Source: Pirellulales bacterium
GTDB lineage: Bacteria; Planctomycetota; Planctomycetia; Pirellulales; Thermoguttaceae
NCBI GenBank assembly: GCA_016928165.1
Contig: JAFGLH010000128.1
Span: 25,794 to 89,793 of the forward strand
DNA length: 64,000 bases
Direction of reading: 5' to 3'
Position 1 is the first letter of the stretch. Each line of letters starts with the position of its first letter. A program made the translations under genes and the position numbers. Positions 1 to 8,555 of the stretch are shown here, in pieces. The notes beneath the pieces are model-generated. The model made no database searches and was not told where the DNA came from. It saw only the letters and a program-made list of their open reading frames with translations.

Positions 1-419
1 ACTTGCTCGAATCGGGCGATAAGTTTTTTATGATATTCGCGGTGCAACTCGGGCGCGTCGCCGCGAAACTCCGCTCGCTCTTGGATAAATACTTCCAGAC
101 ATAGCGGATTGCTCTCGAAAAACTCCGCGTAGGCGAGTGCCGCGGCGCGAATCTTCGCGCAAGCCCCTTCCACTCTCTCTTGCGCCTCGTTTGTAACCTT
201 TTCCAAGCGCCAAAAAACATCCAACGTCGTTGCCCAGAACAGGTCTTCCTTGCTGTGAAAATAGCGGTAGACGGTCCCCTTGCCCACGCCGGCCCGATCG
301 GCGATCTGCTGCACGTCGGTGCCGCGGAAACCCAGTTCGGCAAAGCAGCGGATAGACTGTTCGAGAATCGCCTGCCGCTTGCCGGGGTCTTCGGACAAAG
401 AGCCGTTTGGTCCAGCCAT
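1..419 (-). CDS. TetR/AcrR-family transcriptional regulator (C-terminus cut by window edge)
   Basis: The minus strand reads from an ATG at 417-419 into a typical TetR N-terminal DNA-binding domain. Residues 15-60 form the helix-turn-helix with the family signature around IADRAGVGKGTVYRYF, followed by HSKEDLFWATTLDVF. About 139 residues are visible; a whole family member is about 190-220, so the ligand-binding C-terminus lies outside the window. Such proteins are usually dimeric repressors that release DNA when a small hydrophobic ligand binds, and many control efflux pumps. The ligand and targets cannot be inferred here. A strong palindrome at 455-474, about 36 bases upstream of the start, suggests autorepression. 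Divergent control of a plus-strand gene is less likely, because the next one starts about 400 bases away. Confidence 0.88.
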   Translation of the reverse strand, partial: MAGPNGSLSEDPGKRQAILEQSIRCFAELGFRGTDVQQIADRAGVGKGTVYRYFHSKEDLFWATTLDVFWRLEKVTNEAQERVEGACAKIRAAALAYAEFFESNPLCLEVFIQERAEFRGDAPELHREYHKKLIARFEQ

Positions 420-454
420 TACTTCTGTTCCGCGGGGGGGTATATGGCAGCTAA

Positions 455-474
455 TGGACGGACTGGTCCGTCCA
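455..474. promoter_or_regulatory. Putative TetR operator palindrome
   Basis: The sequence TGGACGGACTGGTCCGTCCA has two perfect 9-base arms around a 2-base centre. It lies directly upstream of the TetR-family gene. Size and symmetry match operators bound by TetR dimers. That this regulator binds it is inference from position. Confidence 0.6.
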
Positions 475-667
475 CATATTGAAAATATATCTTACCGTTG
501 TTTTGGCGTCAACAGGGCAAATTTTCGCATGTCAACGTCGAAATTGGGGGATGTCTGTATGGCGGGCCTGCTCGCGGCCGTGTATTTCCGCTGATAAACA
601 CAGGCTGCAAGCGGCCCAGCTAAACGGTTTAACACCAAAATTTAAGAGACTCCAACAAAACCATACC

Positions 668-707
668 GCCCTCACCTCCGACCCCTCTCCTACTTGCGGG
701 AGAGGGG
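668..707 (-). repeat. Pyrimidine-rich hairpin repeat (CCCCTCTCC type)
   Basis: A hairpin with arms CCCCTCTCC and GGGAGAGGGG is preceded by GCCCTCACCTCCG. The same element in opposite orientation is inserted in the ketosynthase gene at 24907-24950. Apart from this and the operator, the stretch 475-879 shows no convincing gene. Confidence 0.7.
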
Positions 708-879
708 AGTATTGTTAGAGTCCCTAAGATTTGACAGACCCATTAATCGTGGCGCGTGCAAACACATACCCTACAATGTGTCTCTCGCGCCGCGCTGCCC
801 GGTCGCTTGTTTTACTGCGAAAATCGCGGTAGACTCACACCCGAGTAAGTTTCATTCACTTTTTTTCGGAGGTCTAATC

Positions 880-2145
880 GTGAGTAATTCGTCCGTGGAA
901 CAATCATATTCGTTGGCCAAGCAGCGTTACGCCGAGTTGGGCGTGGACGTCGATTCGGTACTAAAACTGCTCGAGGAAATTCCCATCTCAATCCAGTGCT
1001 GGCAAGGGGACGACGTGGGGGGGTTTGAAAGCGCCGGAGGGCTGACCGACGGGGGAATCATGGCCACGGGCAACTACCCCGGCCGGGCGCGAACTCCCGA
1101 GGAACTCCGCGCCGACGCCGCCCAGGCCATGAGCCTCATCCCCGGCAAACACCGTTTCAGCCTGCACGCCATCTATCTCGAACACGGCGGCCAGAAGATC
1201 GAGCGGAACGCGATCGGCCCGGAACATTTCGCCGGCTGGATGGATTGGGCGGCCGAGTTGGGGATCGGACTGGACTTCAACCCCACGTTTTTTTCCCACC
1301 CTAAGGCCGCCGGTGGATTCACGCTGGCCGCCCGGGACGAGGGCATACGACGCTTCTGGATCGAGCACGGCATCGCCTGCCGCAAGATCGGCGCGGCCTT
1401 CGGACGCCGCCAAAAAACGCCGTGCGTGACAAACGTCTGGATACCCGACGGCATGAAAGACCTGACGATCGACCGCAAGGGGCCCCGCGAAATACTGCGA
1501 AAATCGCTCGACGACCTGTTCGCGGAGAAAATAGACCCGGCCTACAACCTCGACGCGGTCGAGAGCAAACTATTCGGCATCGGTTCGGAGACCTATGTGG
1601 TCGGCTCGCACGAGTTCTATCTGGGCTACGCCGTTGCGAACAAGAAGTTGCTCTGCCTCGACGCCGGCCACTTCCATCCGACCGAGACGATCGCCGACAA
1701 AATCTCCTCGGTCATGCAGTTCCTCGACGAAATCCTCCTGCACGTCAGCCGCGGCGTCCGCTGGGACAGCGACCACGTGGTGATTCTCAACGACGACCTG
1801 CGGGCCATCGCCGAAGAGATCGTCCGCGGCGGGTTCCTCCGGCGGGTCCATATCGGTCTGGACTTCTTCGACGCCAGCATCAACCGCGTGGCCGCCTGGG
1901 TGACGGGCGTCCGGGCGATGCTCAAGGCCCTGTTGCTGGCCCTGCTGGAGCCGACCTCCGATCTCCGCGAATTGGAGATCGAGGGCGATTTTACCTCACG
2001 GCTCGTAATGCTCGAAGAGTTGAAAACGCTGCCGTTCGGCGCCGTTTGGGATTATTATTGCCACAAGCAGGGCGTGCCGGTCGGCGAGGATTGGCTCGTC
2101 GAGGTCAAACGATACGAAAAGGACGTGTTGGCCAAGCGTCAGTAA
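880..2145 (+). CDS. rhaA: L-rhamnose isomerase
   Basis: L-rhamnose isomerase interconverts L-rhamnose and L-rhamnulose in the cytoplasm, the first step of rhamnose catabolism, using divalent metal. The 421 residues match the usual length of about 419. Recognisable family segments are [14 protein letters not shown] near residue 40, [13 protein letters not shown], the metal-site region [15 protein letters not shown], the [19 protein letters not shown] stretch, and [12 protein letters not shown] chose the GTG at 880 because GGAGG sits 6-10 bases upstream; the reading frame stays open back to 694 but without family sequence. A RhaT transporter and a rhamnosidase follow on the same strand, so this is a rhamnose-utilisation block. 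No rhamnulokinase or aldolase gene is present in the window. Confidence 0.96.
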   Translation: MSNSSVEQSYSLAKQRYAELGVDVDSVLKLLEEIPISIQCWQGDDVGGFESAGGLTDGGIMATGNYPGRARTPEELRADAAQAMSLIPGKHRFSLHAIYLEHGGQKIERNAIGPEHFAGWMDWAAELGIGLDFNPTFFSHPKAAGGFTLAARDEGIRRFWIEHGIACRKIGAAFGRRQKTPCVTNVWIPDGMKDLTIDRKGPREILRKSLDDLFAEKIDPAYNLDAVESKLFGIGSETYVVGSHEFYLGYAVANKKLLCLDAGHFHPTETIADKISSVMQFLDEILLHVSRGVRWDSDHVVILNDDLRAIAEEIVRGGFLRRVHIGLDFFDASINRVAAWVTGVRAMLKALLLALLEPTSDLRELEIEGDFTSRLVMLEELKTLPFGAVWDYYCHKQGVPVGEDWLVEVKRYEKDVLAKRQ

Positions 2146-2151
2146 TCATTT

Positions 2152-2220
2152 GTAGAGTGCGTGCTCGCACACACCATCCAATTACGCAACGATCAAACAA
2201 ACGGTGCGTGCTTATCACGC
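2152..2220 (+). repeat. REP-like hairpins between rhaA and rhaT
   Basis: GTAG at 2152-2155 is followed by a hairpin of the GTGCGTG-CTCG-CACACAC type (one mismatch). A second partial copy, GCGTG-cttat-CACGC, lies at 2206-2220. A perfect version of this family occurs at 28481-28504. The GTAG-plus-palindrome layout is that of REP sequences. Confidence 0.6.
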
Positions 2221-2242
2221 CCCCTATTTTGGAGAAACAGTC

Positions 2243-3676
2243 ATGCCGTTGTTTGCCCAAGCGGTCGACGCCGTACCGAACCCGGCGCTGGGAGTGTTGA
2301 TTTTCGTTCTCGGCGGTCTGGCCGGGGCGATCTTCTACCTGCCCTTCAAAAAGGTCAAAAATTGGGCCTGGGAAAGCTACTGGATGATCTACGCCGTGGT
2401 CGGGCTGGTGGTCGTTCCGTGGGTGCTGGCAATCTGCACGTCGCCGAATGTCTTTTCCGTCATCAAGGCTGCCCCGACCAAGGAAACCCTGTACTGTTTT
2501 CTCTGCGGGGCGGCGTGGGGCGTCGGCGGTTTGACCTGGGGATTGATGATACGCTACCTCGGCGTCGGACTCGGGCTGGCCATCGGATGCGGGCTGTGCT
2601 CGGCCGCCGGCACGCTGATCCCGCCGATAATCAAAGGCGAGTTCATACAGTTGATCCGCGACAATGCCGGAAACCTTAACCATGCCGGCGTGGTGTCGCT
2701 CGGCGGCGTGGTAGTCTCCTTGATCGGCATTATACTGGTCGGCGCGGCCGGCATGAGCAAGGAAAGCGAGCTGCCCGAGGAGGAAAAGAAAAAGGCCGTC
2801 GCCGAATTCAATTTCAAGAAGGGAATGCTCATCGCCGTGTTTTCCGGCCTGATGAGCGCGGCGATGAGCTTCGGCCTGCAAGGCGGGGCAGTGTTAGAGG
2901 CAACCGCTTGTCCTTTGTTCACCCCGTCCCAAATTGACGAGCGGTATTTCGCAGACCTCCCGGAAAAGCTGCGCAAGATTGATCTCGACTTCGGCCTGAC
3001 GGGGGAGGAGAAGCTGTCAACGTCGTTTGAAGAAAAGATCAATCAGGTGGACCTTGTGGCAGAATTGAATCGAATTGTTCAATCGGGCAACATCTTCCAC
3101 GGCACAGATATTTCCGATCTCCGGCCCGATATCGAGAAAAGGATCGCGATGGCCAAAAACGACCGCAACGCCACATTGAGGATGAATCGCTATCTGTTGG
3201 AAAAGGAATATCCAGAAATCATTAAGGTCAAGACTCCACAACTCGCGGTCCTCGATCAAGACATCACCACTCTAACGTGGCGAGGGATGCCCGTGCTCGT
3301 TGTCGTGCTGCTTGGCGGGTTTGCCGTCAATGGGGTGTGGTGCCTTTTCCTGAATGTCAAGAATGGCACCACCGGTGATTACTTGAAATCGACTTCGCCG
3401 TTAGCTTCGAACTTTTTATTCGCCGGACTGGCCGGGGCGATCTGGTGCTCGCAGTTCGTCTGCTTCAAGACCGGAGAGCCGGCGATGGGCAAACTTTCCT
3501 ACGTCGGCTGGGCCGTGCTGATGGCCAGCGCAATCCTGTTCAGCACCCTGCTGGGCATCTTCCTGGGCGAATGGCGGAAAACCAGCGCTCGCACACGTTG
3601 GCTGCTGACCCTCGGAATCTTGCTCCTTGTGGCCACGGCGGTCATTTCCGGGTGGAGCGGTTATTTGAAACAATAA
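2243..3676 (+). CDS. rhaT: L-rhamnose/proton symporter RhaT with an extra soluble insert
   Basis: RhaT is a drug/metabolite-transporter-type membrane protein that imports L-rhamnose with a proton. The first ~215 residues carry the expected hydrophobic helices, with GGLAGAIFYLPFKKVKNWAWE, GAAWGVGGLTWGLMIRYLG and SAAGTLIPP. The family resumes with GMPVLVVVLLGGFAVNGVWC and LASNFLFAGLAGAIWCSQF. Between them, about residues 220-343 are a charged, soluble segment absent from the enterobacterial protein (about 344 residues against 477 here). The ATG at 2243 has GGAGA eight bases upstream. It probably forms an operon with rhaA and the GH78 rhamnosidase. The insert is unexplained and could be a regulatory or binding module. 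Confidence 0.92.
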   Translation: MPLFAQAVDAVPNPALGVLIFVLGGLAGAIFYLPFKKVKNWAWESYWMIYAVVGLVVVPWVLAICTSPNVFSVIKAAPTKETLYCFLCGAAWGVGGLTWGLMIRYLGVGLGLAIGCGLCSAAGTLIPPIIKGEFIQLIRDNAGNLNHAGVVSLGGVVVSLIGIILVGAAGMSKESELPEEEKKKAVAEFNFKKGMLIAVFSGLMSAAMSFGLQGGAVLEATACPLFTPSQIDERYFADLPEKLRKIDLDFGLTGEEKLSTSFEEKINQVDLVAELNRIVQSGNIFHGTDISDLRPDIEKRIAMAKNDRNATLRMNRYLLEKEYPEIIKVKTPQLAVLDQDITTLTWRGMPVLVVVLLGGFAVNGVWCLFLNVKNGTTGDYLKSTSPLASNFLFAGLAGAIWCSQFVCFKTGEPAMGKLSYVGWAVLMASAILFSTLLGIFLGEWRKTSARTRWLLTLGILLLVATAVISGWSGYLKQ

Positions 3677-3680
3677 CTTT

Positions 3681-3710
3681 TTGGAGATTTTTGGAAATTT
3701 TTGGAGATGT
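3681..3710 (+). repeat. Three tandem 10-base units carrying Shine-Dalgarno-like GGAG
   Basis: Units TTGGAGATTT, TTGGAAATTT and TTGGAGATGT follow one another exactly between the rhaT stop and the rhamnosidase ATG at 3715. Two contain GGAG, so the repeat multiplies the ribosome-binding motif. Confidence 0.7.
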
Positions 3711-3714
3711 CATC

Positions 3715-6700
3715 ATGCGAATTTGCCTCCTCACTCTAATCGTTTTTTGCTTAACCGTTCCATTGCACGCGGCCGAGAGTCCCGCCACGGCCGAGTATCT
3801 GCGCTGCGAGTTCCGCGTCGAGCCGTTGGGAACCGACGTGGTCAACCCCCGGCTCTCCTGGGAAATGCACGACTCTCGCCGCGGCGCGAAACAGACCGCC
3901 TATCAAATCCTCGTCGCCTCCACGCCCGAAAAGCTTACCGCCGGCGAGGGCAACCTCTGGGACACCGGGAGAGTCGAATCCTCCGACACGGTCCATATCG
4001 TTTACGCCGGCAAGCCGCTTGCCTCGCGGACCCGCTGCCATTGGAAGGTGCGGCTCTGGGACGCCGACGGCAAACCGAGCGAGTTTAGCCGCCCCGCTTT
4101 GTGGACGATGGGCCTGCTCGAACCGCAGGACGTAAAAGCCAAATGGATCGGCACGGACGGCGTTCCGGCCCATCCGTCCGTCGAACCGTTGCCGCCGCTG
4201 TTCGACGGCAGCATTTGGATTTGGCTCGATAAAGAGGGGCTCGATTTGCGCGTCGCCGCCGAGCCGGGCCGGCGCTTCTTCCGCAAGACGTTCACCATGC
4301 CCAAGGATCGAAAAATCACCCGGGCGAGAATCTCCATCACCGCCGACGACAAGTACGAACTGTTCGTCAACGGCGAATCGGTCGGATCGGGCGACGACTG
4401 GCAGAAGCCGAAAATGTTCGATTTGACAAAGCTGCTCAAGCCCGGCGTTAACTGTTTGGCCGTGGCCGCGGAGAATGTAAACATACCCGCCGCCGGAGTA
4501 GCCGCCAAGCTGGAAATCGAATTCGATCAGGGCGAGCCGCTCAATTTGAAGACCGACAATACCTGGAAGGCGTCGAGGACCGCCGCCCCGGGCTGGAAGA
4601 CGATCGGCTTCGACGATTCTCGGTGGCCCGTCGCCATGCGCGTGACCGGCATGGGCGGACGACCTTGGTTCTGCGTGGCCGTCGATGGGCGGTTGCAAGT
4701 CCTGCCTGCCTCCATGCTCCGCAAGGAGTTCGACGTGAAAGGGCAAATCAAACGTGCGACTGTTTACGCCAGCGCCTTGGGCAACTACCGCCTGTACGTC
4801 AACGGAAAGCCGGTCGGAAACGATTACTTTACACCCGGCTGGTCCGACTACAAAAAACGAATCTACTGCAACACCTACGACGTGACCGAACTAGTCCGCG
4901 CCGACGGCCCGAACGCCATCGGCGGCGTCCTGGCGGCCGGATGGTACGCCGGAGTGGTCGGCGGCGGACAAAACCATTTTCATTACGGAAAGGAGCCGCG
5001 GCTGCTTGCCCAACTGGAAATTGAGTTGGCCGACGGCACGATCCAGACCGTCGCCACCGACGAAACCTGGCGGCTGACCTACGGCCCCTGGATCGAGGCG
5101 GAAATGCAAGGGGGCGAGACCTACGACGCCACCAAGGAAATACCCGGTTGGACCGAGCCGGGACTGGACGACTCGACGTGGCAGCCGGCAAGGGTCACTG
5201 AATCGATCCCGGCGAAACTCCAGTCATTCCCCAGCGTCACGACACAGGAGACCGGCGAGATTCGACCGGTCGAGATCACCGAGCCGAAGCCGGGCGTGTA
5301 CGTGGTCAACATGGGCCAGGAGTTCGCCGGCGTCGCCCGGTTGAAGGTCAAAGGACCGCGCGGCACGAAGGTCACTCTCCGTTTCGCCGAGCGGCTCAAT
5401 CCCGACGGGACAGTTTATCGGACCAATCTCCGCGGCGCCAGATGCACCGACGCCTACGTCCTCAAGGGCGAAGGCGAAGAGGTTTGGCAGCCGCATTTCA
5501 CCTTCAGAGGCTATCAATACGTCGAAATAACAGGTTTCCCCGGCAAGCCGACCCTTGATACTCTAACCGGCATTGCGCTCAATTCGGCCACGCCGTTGGT
5601 CGGCCGGTTCGAGTGTTCCAACCCGATGATCAATCGGTTGTACCAAAACATCGTCTGGACGCAGCGGGCGAATTTTATATCCGTGCCGACCGATTGTCCC
5701 CAGCGGGACGAGCGATTGGGTTGGATGGGCGACATCCAGACGTTCGTCTCCACGGCGGCCTACAACGCCGACGTCGAGTCGTTTATGACCAAGTGGATGG
5801 TCGATGTCCGCGACGCGCAGAAGCCGGACGGCGAGTTCTCGAACGTCTCGCCGCGGATCGCCCACATGGCCGGCGGCGTGGCCGGCTGGGGCGACGCCGG
5901 GGTGATCTGCCCGCTGATGGTCTATTATTACTACAACGACCGACGTATGCTCGAACAATCTTATGATTCGATGGTCCGATGGGTGGAATATTGCCGCAAA
6001 AACAGCACCGATCTTATTAGACCCGATGCTGGTTTTGGCGACTGGGTGGCGATGGTTTACACGCCCAAGGACGTGATCGCCACGGCATACTTCGCCCGAA
6101 GTGCGTCTTTAACGTGTCGGGCAGCAATGGTGTTGGGCAAAAAAGACGATGTGGACAAATACTGCACATTATTTAACGAGATTAAAGCGGCTTTTAATCG
6201 CGAGTTTGTCTCGGAAGACGGCAAAATCAAAGGCGACACGCAAACCTGTTACGTGTTGGCCTTGGCGTTCGATTTGTTGCCCGAGGATAAACAGACGATT
6301 GCGGTCGAGCGGTTGGTGGCCGACATCAAGGCCCGCGACAACCATCTCTCGACCGGCTTCCTCGGCACCAGCGAGTTGCTGTCGGTCCTTTCGGAATACG
6401 GCCACAACGACCTGGCTTACAAATTGCTGCTCAACGACACATTTCCTTCCTGGGGCTTCACTATCAAGCACGGGGCGACGACCATCTGGGAGCGATGGGA
6501 CGGCTGGACGCCGGAGCATGGTTTTCAGAGTCCGGGGATGAACTCCTTCGCCCACTATCCGTTCGGATCGGTCGGCCGCTGGTTGTTCAAGAACGTAGCG
6601 GGCATCGATACCACGTCACCAGGTTATTATATCATGCACATAGGTCCTAAACCCGGCCCAGGACTCACTTGGGCGAAGGCCGATTATCGTTCAATCCACG

Positions 6701-6942
6701 GCCTGGTAAAAAGCGCGTGGAAAATCGAGAATGATATTCTGAAAATGGACGTGACGATTCCAGCGAATACAGAGGTATGTTTGGCTTTCCCCGTTTCGTC
6801 TCTCGATCAAGTCACAGAGAACGGAAAACCGGTTGCGGAGCCGGATTTGATAATGACCCCCGATACCCCGGACATATTTGTCGGGTCCGGGACCTACCAC
6901 TTCGAGATGCCCTGGAAACCGAAGACGGGTGATAAGGATTGA
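3715..6942 (+). CDS. Secreted alpha-L-rhamnosidase, GH78 family
   Basis: GH78 enzymes remove terminal alpha-L-rhamnose from polysaccharides and glycosides by inversion. The 1075-residue protein starts with a signal peptide (MRICLLTLIVFCLTVPLHA). A fibronectin-like N-terminal domain follows (NPRLSWEM, QILVAS), then two beta-sandwich modules with YELFVNGESVG and YRLYVNGKPVG. The (alpha/alpha)6 catalytic domain contains VPTDCPQRDERLGWMGD, where GH78 keeps its acidic catalytic cluster, and later WERWDGW. A beta-sandwich C-terminus follows. It begins 38 bases after rhaT, so rhamnose is likely released outside the cytoplasm, imported by RhaT and isomerised by RhaA. The ATG at 3715 is chosen for its signal peptide; the open frame extends upstream into rhaT. 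Confidence 0.94.
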   Translation: MRICLLTLIVFCLTVPLHAAESPATAEYLRCEFRVEPLGTDVVNPRLSWEMHDSRRGAKQTAYQILVASTPEKLTAGEGNLWDTGRVESSDTVHIVYAGKPLASRTRCHWKVRLWDADGKPSEFSRPALWTMGLLEPQDVKAKWIGTDGVPAHPSVEPLPPLFDGSIWIWLDKEGLDLRVAAEPGRRFFRKTFTMPKDRKITRARISITADDKYELFVNGESVGSGDDWQKPKMFDLTKLLKPGVNCLAVAAENVNIPAAGVAAKLEIEFDQGEPLNLKTDNTWKASRTAAPGWKTIGFDDSRWPVAMRVTGMGGRPWFCVAVDGRLQVLPASMLRKEFDVKGQIKRATVYASALGNYRLYVNGKPVGNDYFTPGWSDYKKRIYCNTYDVTELVRADGPNAIGGVLAAGWYAGVVGGGQNHFHYGKEPRLLAQLEIELADGTIQTVATDETWRLTYGPWIEAEMQGGETYDATKEIPGWTEPGLDDSTWQPARVTESIPAKLQSFPSVTTQETGEIRPVEITEPKPGVYVVNMGQEFAGVARLKVKGPRGTKVTLRFAERLNPDGTVYRTNLRGARCTDAYVLKGEGEEVWQPHFTFRGYQYVEITGFPGKPTLDTLTGIALNSATPLVGRFECSNPMINRLYQNIVWTQRANFISVPTDCPQRDERLGWMGDIQTFVSTAAYNADVESFMTKWMVDVRDAQKPDGEFSNVSPRIAHMAGGVAGWGDAGVICPLMVYYYYNDRRMLEQSYDSMVRWVEYCRKNSTDLIRPDAGFGDWVAMVYTPKDVIATAYFARSASLTCRAAMVLGKKDDVDKYCTLFNEIKAAFNREFVSEDGKIKGDTQTCYVLALAFDLLPEDKQTIAVERLVADIKARDNHLSTGFLGTSELLSVLSEYGHNDLAYKLLLNDTFPSWGFTIKHGATTIWERWDGWTPEHGFQSPGMNSFAHYPFGSVGRWLFKNVAGIDTTSPGYYIMHIGPKPGPGLTWAKADYRSIHGLVKSAWKIENDILKMDVTIPANTEVCLAFPVSSLDQVTENGKPVAEPDLIMTPDTPDIFVGSGTYHFEMPWKPKTGDKD

Positions 6943-6983
6943 ATGGGCAACAACGTATTGCAGCCGCCGGCCCGGCGGCTATA

Positions 6984-7040
6984 GTTGGAGTGGCAGTTAA
7001 ACTGCCACCCCAACCACCCCGTAAAAACTGCCACCCCAAC
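6984..7040 (+). repeat. Long hairpin repeat of the TGGCAGTT/AACTGCCA family plus a half copy
   Basis: A 31-base palindrome at 6984-7014 has outer arms GTTGG/CCAAC and inner arms TGGCAGTT/AACTGCCA. The right half is repeated at 7026-7040. It lies in the 226-base gap after the rhamnosidase. Related copies are at 17864-17927, 30431-30461, 38893-38939, 62944-62974 and 63189-63219. Confidence 0.75.
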
Positions 7041-7168
7041 AAGTTGGCGGCTTTCGTCCAAGGGTGGCCGACGTGCCGTCGGCCGCTAAACGGAAATCTT
7101 CGGAAATCATCGAAAATATCGCATCCGCCACACGATGCTATAATTGTAAAAACTGAAAACTTCACACC

Positions 7169-8482
7169 ATGCACAGCACCCTCTCCAGACCCCCCTTGAT
7201 GGAATCGCCGATCCGCCGGGTGGGAATACTGTTCGCCGGCGGTCCCGCGCCCGCGGCCAACGCCGTGATCTCGACCGCCGCCGCTTCTTTCTTGAGAAAC
7301 AACATCGAAGTCTACGGGCTGCTGCACGGCTACGCCCACCTGGTCGAATACGGCCCCAACCACCCGATGGTCCAGCGCCGCGACTATATCATACTCAACC
7401 ATACCCTGCTCCGCCGCACGCGAAACAGCCAGGGCATCCTTGTGGGTACGTCGCGGAGCAATCCGGGCAAGGACGTTTCCAGCCCCGAGCACCTGAAAGA
7501 CCCCGAACGGACAGCGCCGCTGAAGGCGGTCTACGATGGGCTGATGTCGCTAGAAATCGACGCGCTGATCTCGATCGGCGGCGACGACACCCTGAAAACG
7601 GCCAACAAGTTCAAGCTCTATCAGGAGCAGTTGCCCGCCGGAAGCAAGCGGATCCCGGTCGTACATTTGCCGAAGACGATCGACAACGACTACTCGGGCA
7701 TCGATTTTACGTTCGGCTACTTCACGGCCGTCGAGGTGCTGGCCGGCGAGGTCCGCAACCTGCTGGCCGACGCCGAATCGACCCGCAGCTACTTCATCGC
7801 CGAGACGATGGGCCGCCGGGCCGGATGGCTGGCCTACGGCGTGGCCATCGCCGGCGAGGCCAGTTTGGTGATCAGCGTCGAGGACATCACCGGCAAGTAC
7901 GCCGCGACCGAGGAATCGACCGATCCGTTTACGGGCGAGAAGATTACTCGCAAGGTAATGAAACTTGCCGAGGTGGCCAAGCGGATCGTGGCCACGATGC
8001 GGGTCCGCGAGGAAGCCGAGGGCAAGGATTTCGGCGTAATCGTGATCGCCGAAGGGTTGGTCGAGTACCTGCCCAACATCCACATCGAGGGCGTACCCCG
8101 CGACCCGCACGGACACATCGCCGTCTCGAAGTTCAATCTCAGCCGCTTGATCTCCGATCTGGTTTCCAAGGAATACACGGCCCAGACCGGCAAGACGAGG
8201 AAGGTGACCGGCCTGCAACTCGGCTACGAGTGTCGCTGTGCCCGACCGCAAGCCTTCGACGTGATGCTCGGCAGCCAGTTGGGCGTGGGGGCCTACCGGG
8301 CGTTGGTCGAAAAAGGGCTCGATGGCGTGATGGTCTCCGTCTCCGGCCAGTTGGAACTGAACTACGTGCCGTTCGCCGAATTGGTCGACCCGAACACGTT
8401 GCTTACGTTGATTCGCTACATCGAGCCGGGAAGCGACTTCCACCGCCTGGCGCGGTTCCTGGAGACGTACGTCCACGAATGA
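7169..8482 (+). CDS. 6-phosphofructokinase, pyrophosphate-dependent type
   Basis: This enzyme phosphorylates fructose 6-phosphate in the cytoplasm. The 437-residue protein has the PFK fold with LFAGGPAPAANAVI at the N-terminus, ISIGGDDTLKTA near residue 135 and VVHLPKTIDNDY near 165. Asp in GGDD and Lys in PKTIDND are the residues that mark PPi-using enzymes; ATP-dependent PFK has Gly at both positions. Later family motifs are AETMGRRAGWLAYG, VIVIAEGLVEYLP and LGYECRCARP. PPi specificity is inferred from these residues. The ATG at 7169 is used; an ATG at 7199 is possible, and neither has a clear Shine-Dalgarno. Its promoter is not obvious among the repeats upstream. Confidence 0.92.
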   Translation: MHSTLSRPPLMESPIRRVGILFAGGPAPAANAVISTAAASFLRNNIEVYGLLHGYAHLVEYGPNHPMVQRRDYIILNHTLLRRTRNSQGILVGTSRSNPGKDVSSPEHLKDPERTAPLKAVYDGLMSLEIDALISIGGDDTLKTANKFKLYQEQLPAGSKRIPVVHLPKTIDNDYSGIDFTFGYFTAVEVLAGEVRNLLADAESTRSYFIAETMGRRAGWLAYGVAIAGEASLVISVEDITGKYAATEESTDPFTGEKITRKVMKLAEVAKRIVATMRVREEAEGKDFGVIVIAEGLVEYLPNIHIEGVPRDPHGHIAVSKFNLSRLISDLVSKEYTAQTGKTRKVTGLQLGYECRCARPQAFDVMLGSQLGVGAYRALVEKGLDGVMVSVSGQLELNYVPFAELVDPNTLLTLIRYIEPGSDFHRLARFLETYVHE

Positions 8483-8555
8483 GAACGGCAATTTATGTTG
8501 GGGCGGCAATCTAACCCTCGTCCCATCCGCTGTCGTTTGTCAGACGCGGCCCGAC

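Noticed and set aside
731..777. TTGACA at 731 and TACAAT at 772 as a rhaA promoter
   Set aside because: The spacing is about 35 bases, far from the 16-18 needed, and neither has a matching partner element.
694..879. N-terminal extension of rhaA to 694
   Set aside because: It lacks family sequence and a ribosome-binding site, while the GTG at 880 has GGAGG and gives the normal length.
3751..4746. 331-codon minus-strand frame inside the rhamnosidase gene
   Set aside because: Antisense to a recognisable GH78 enzyme and without family motifs.
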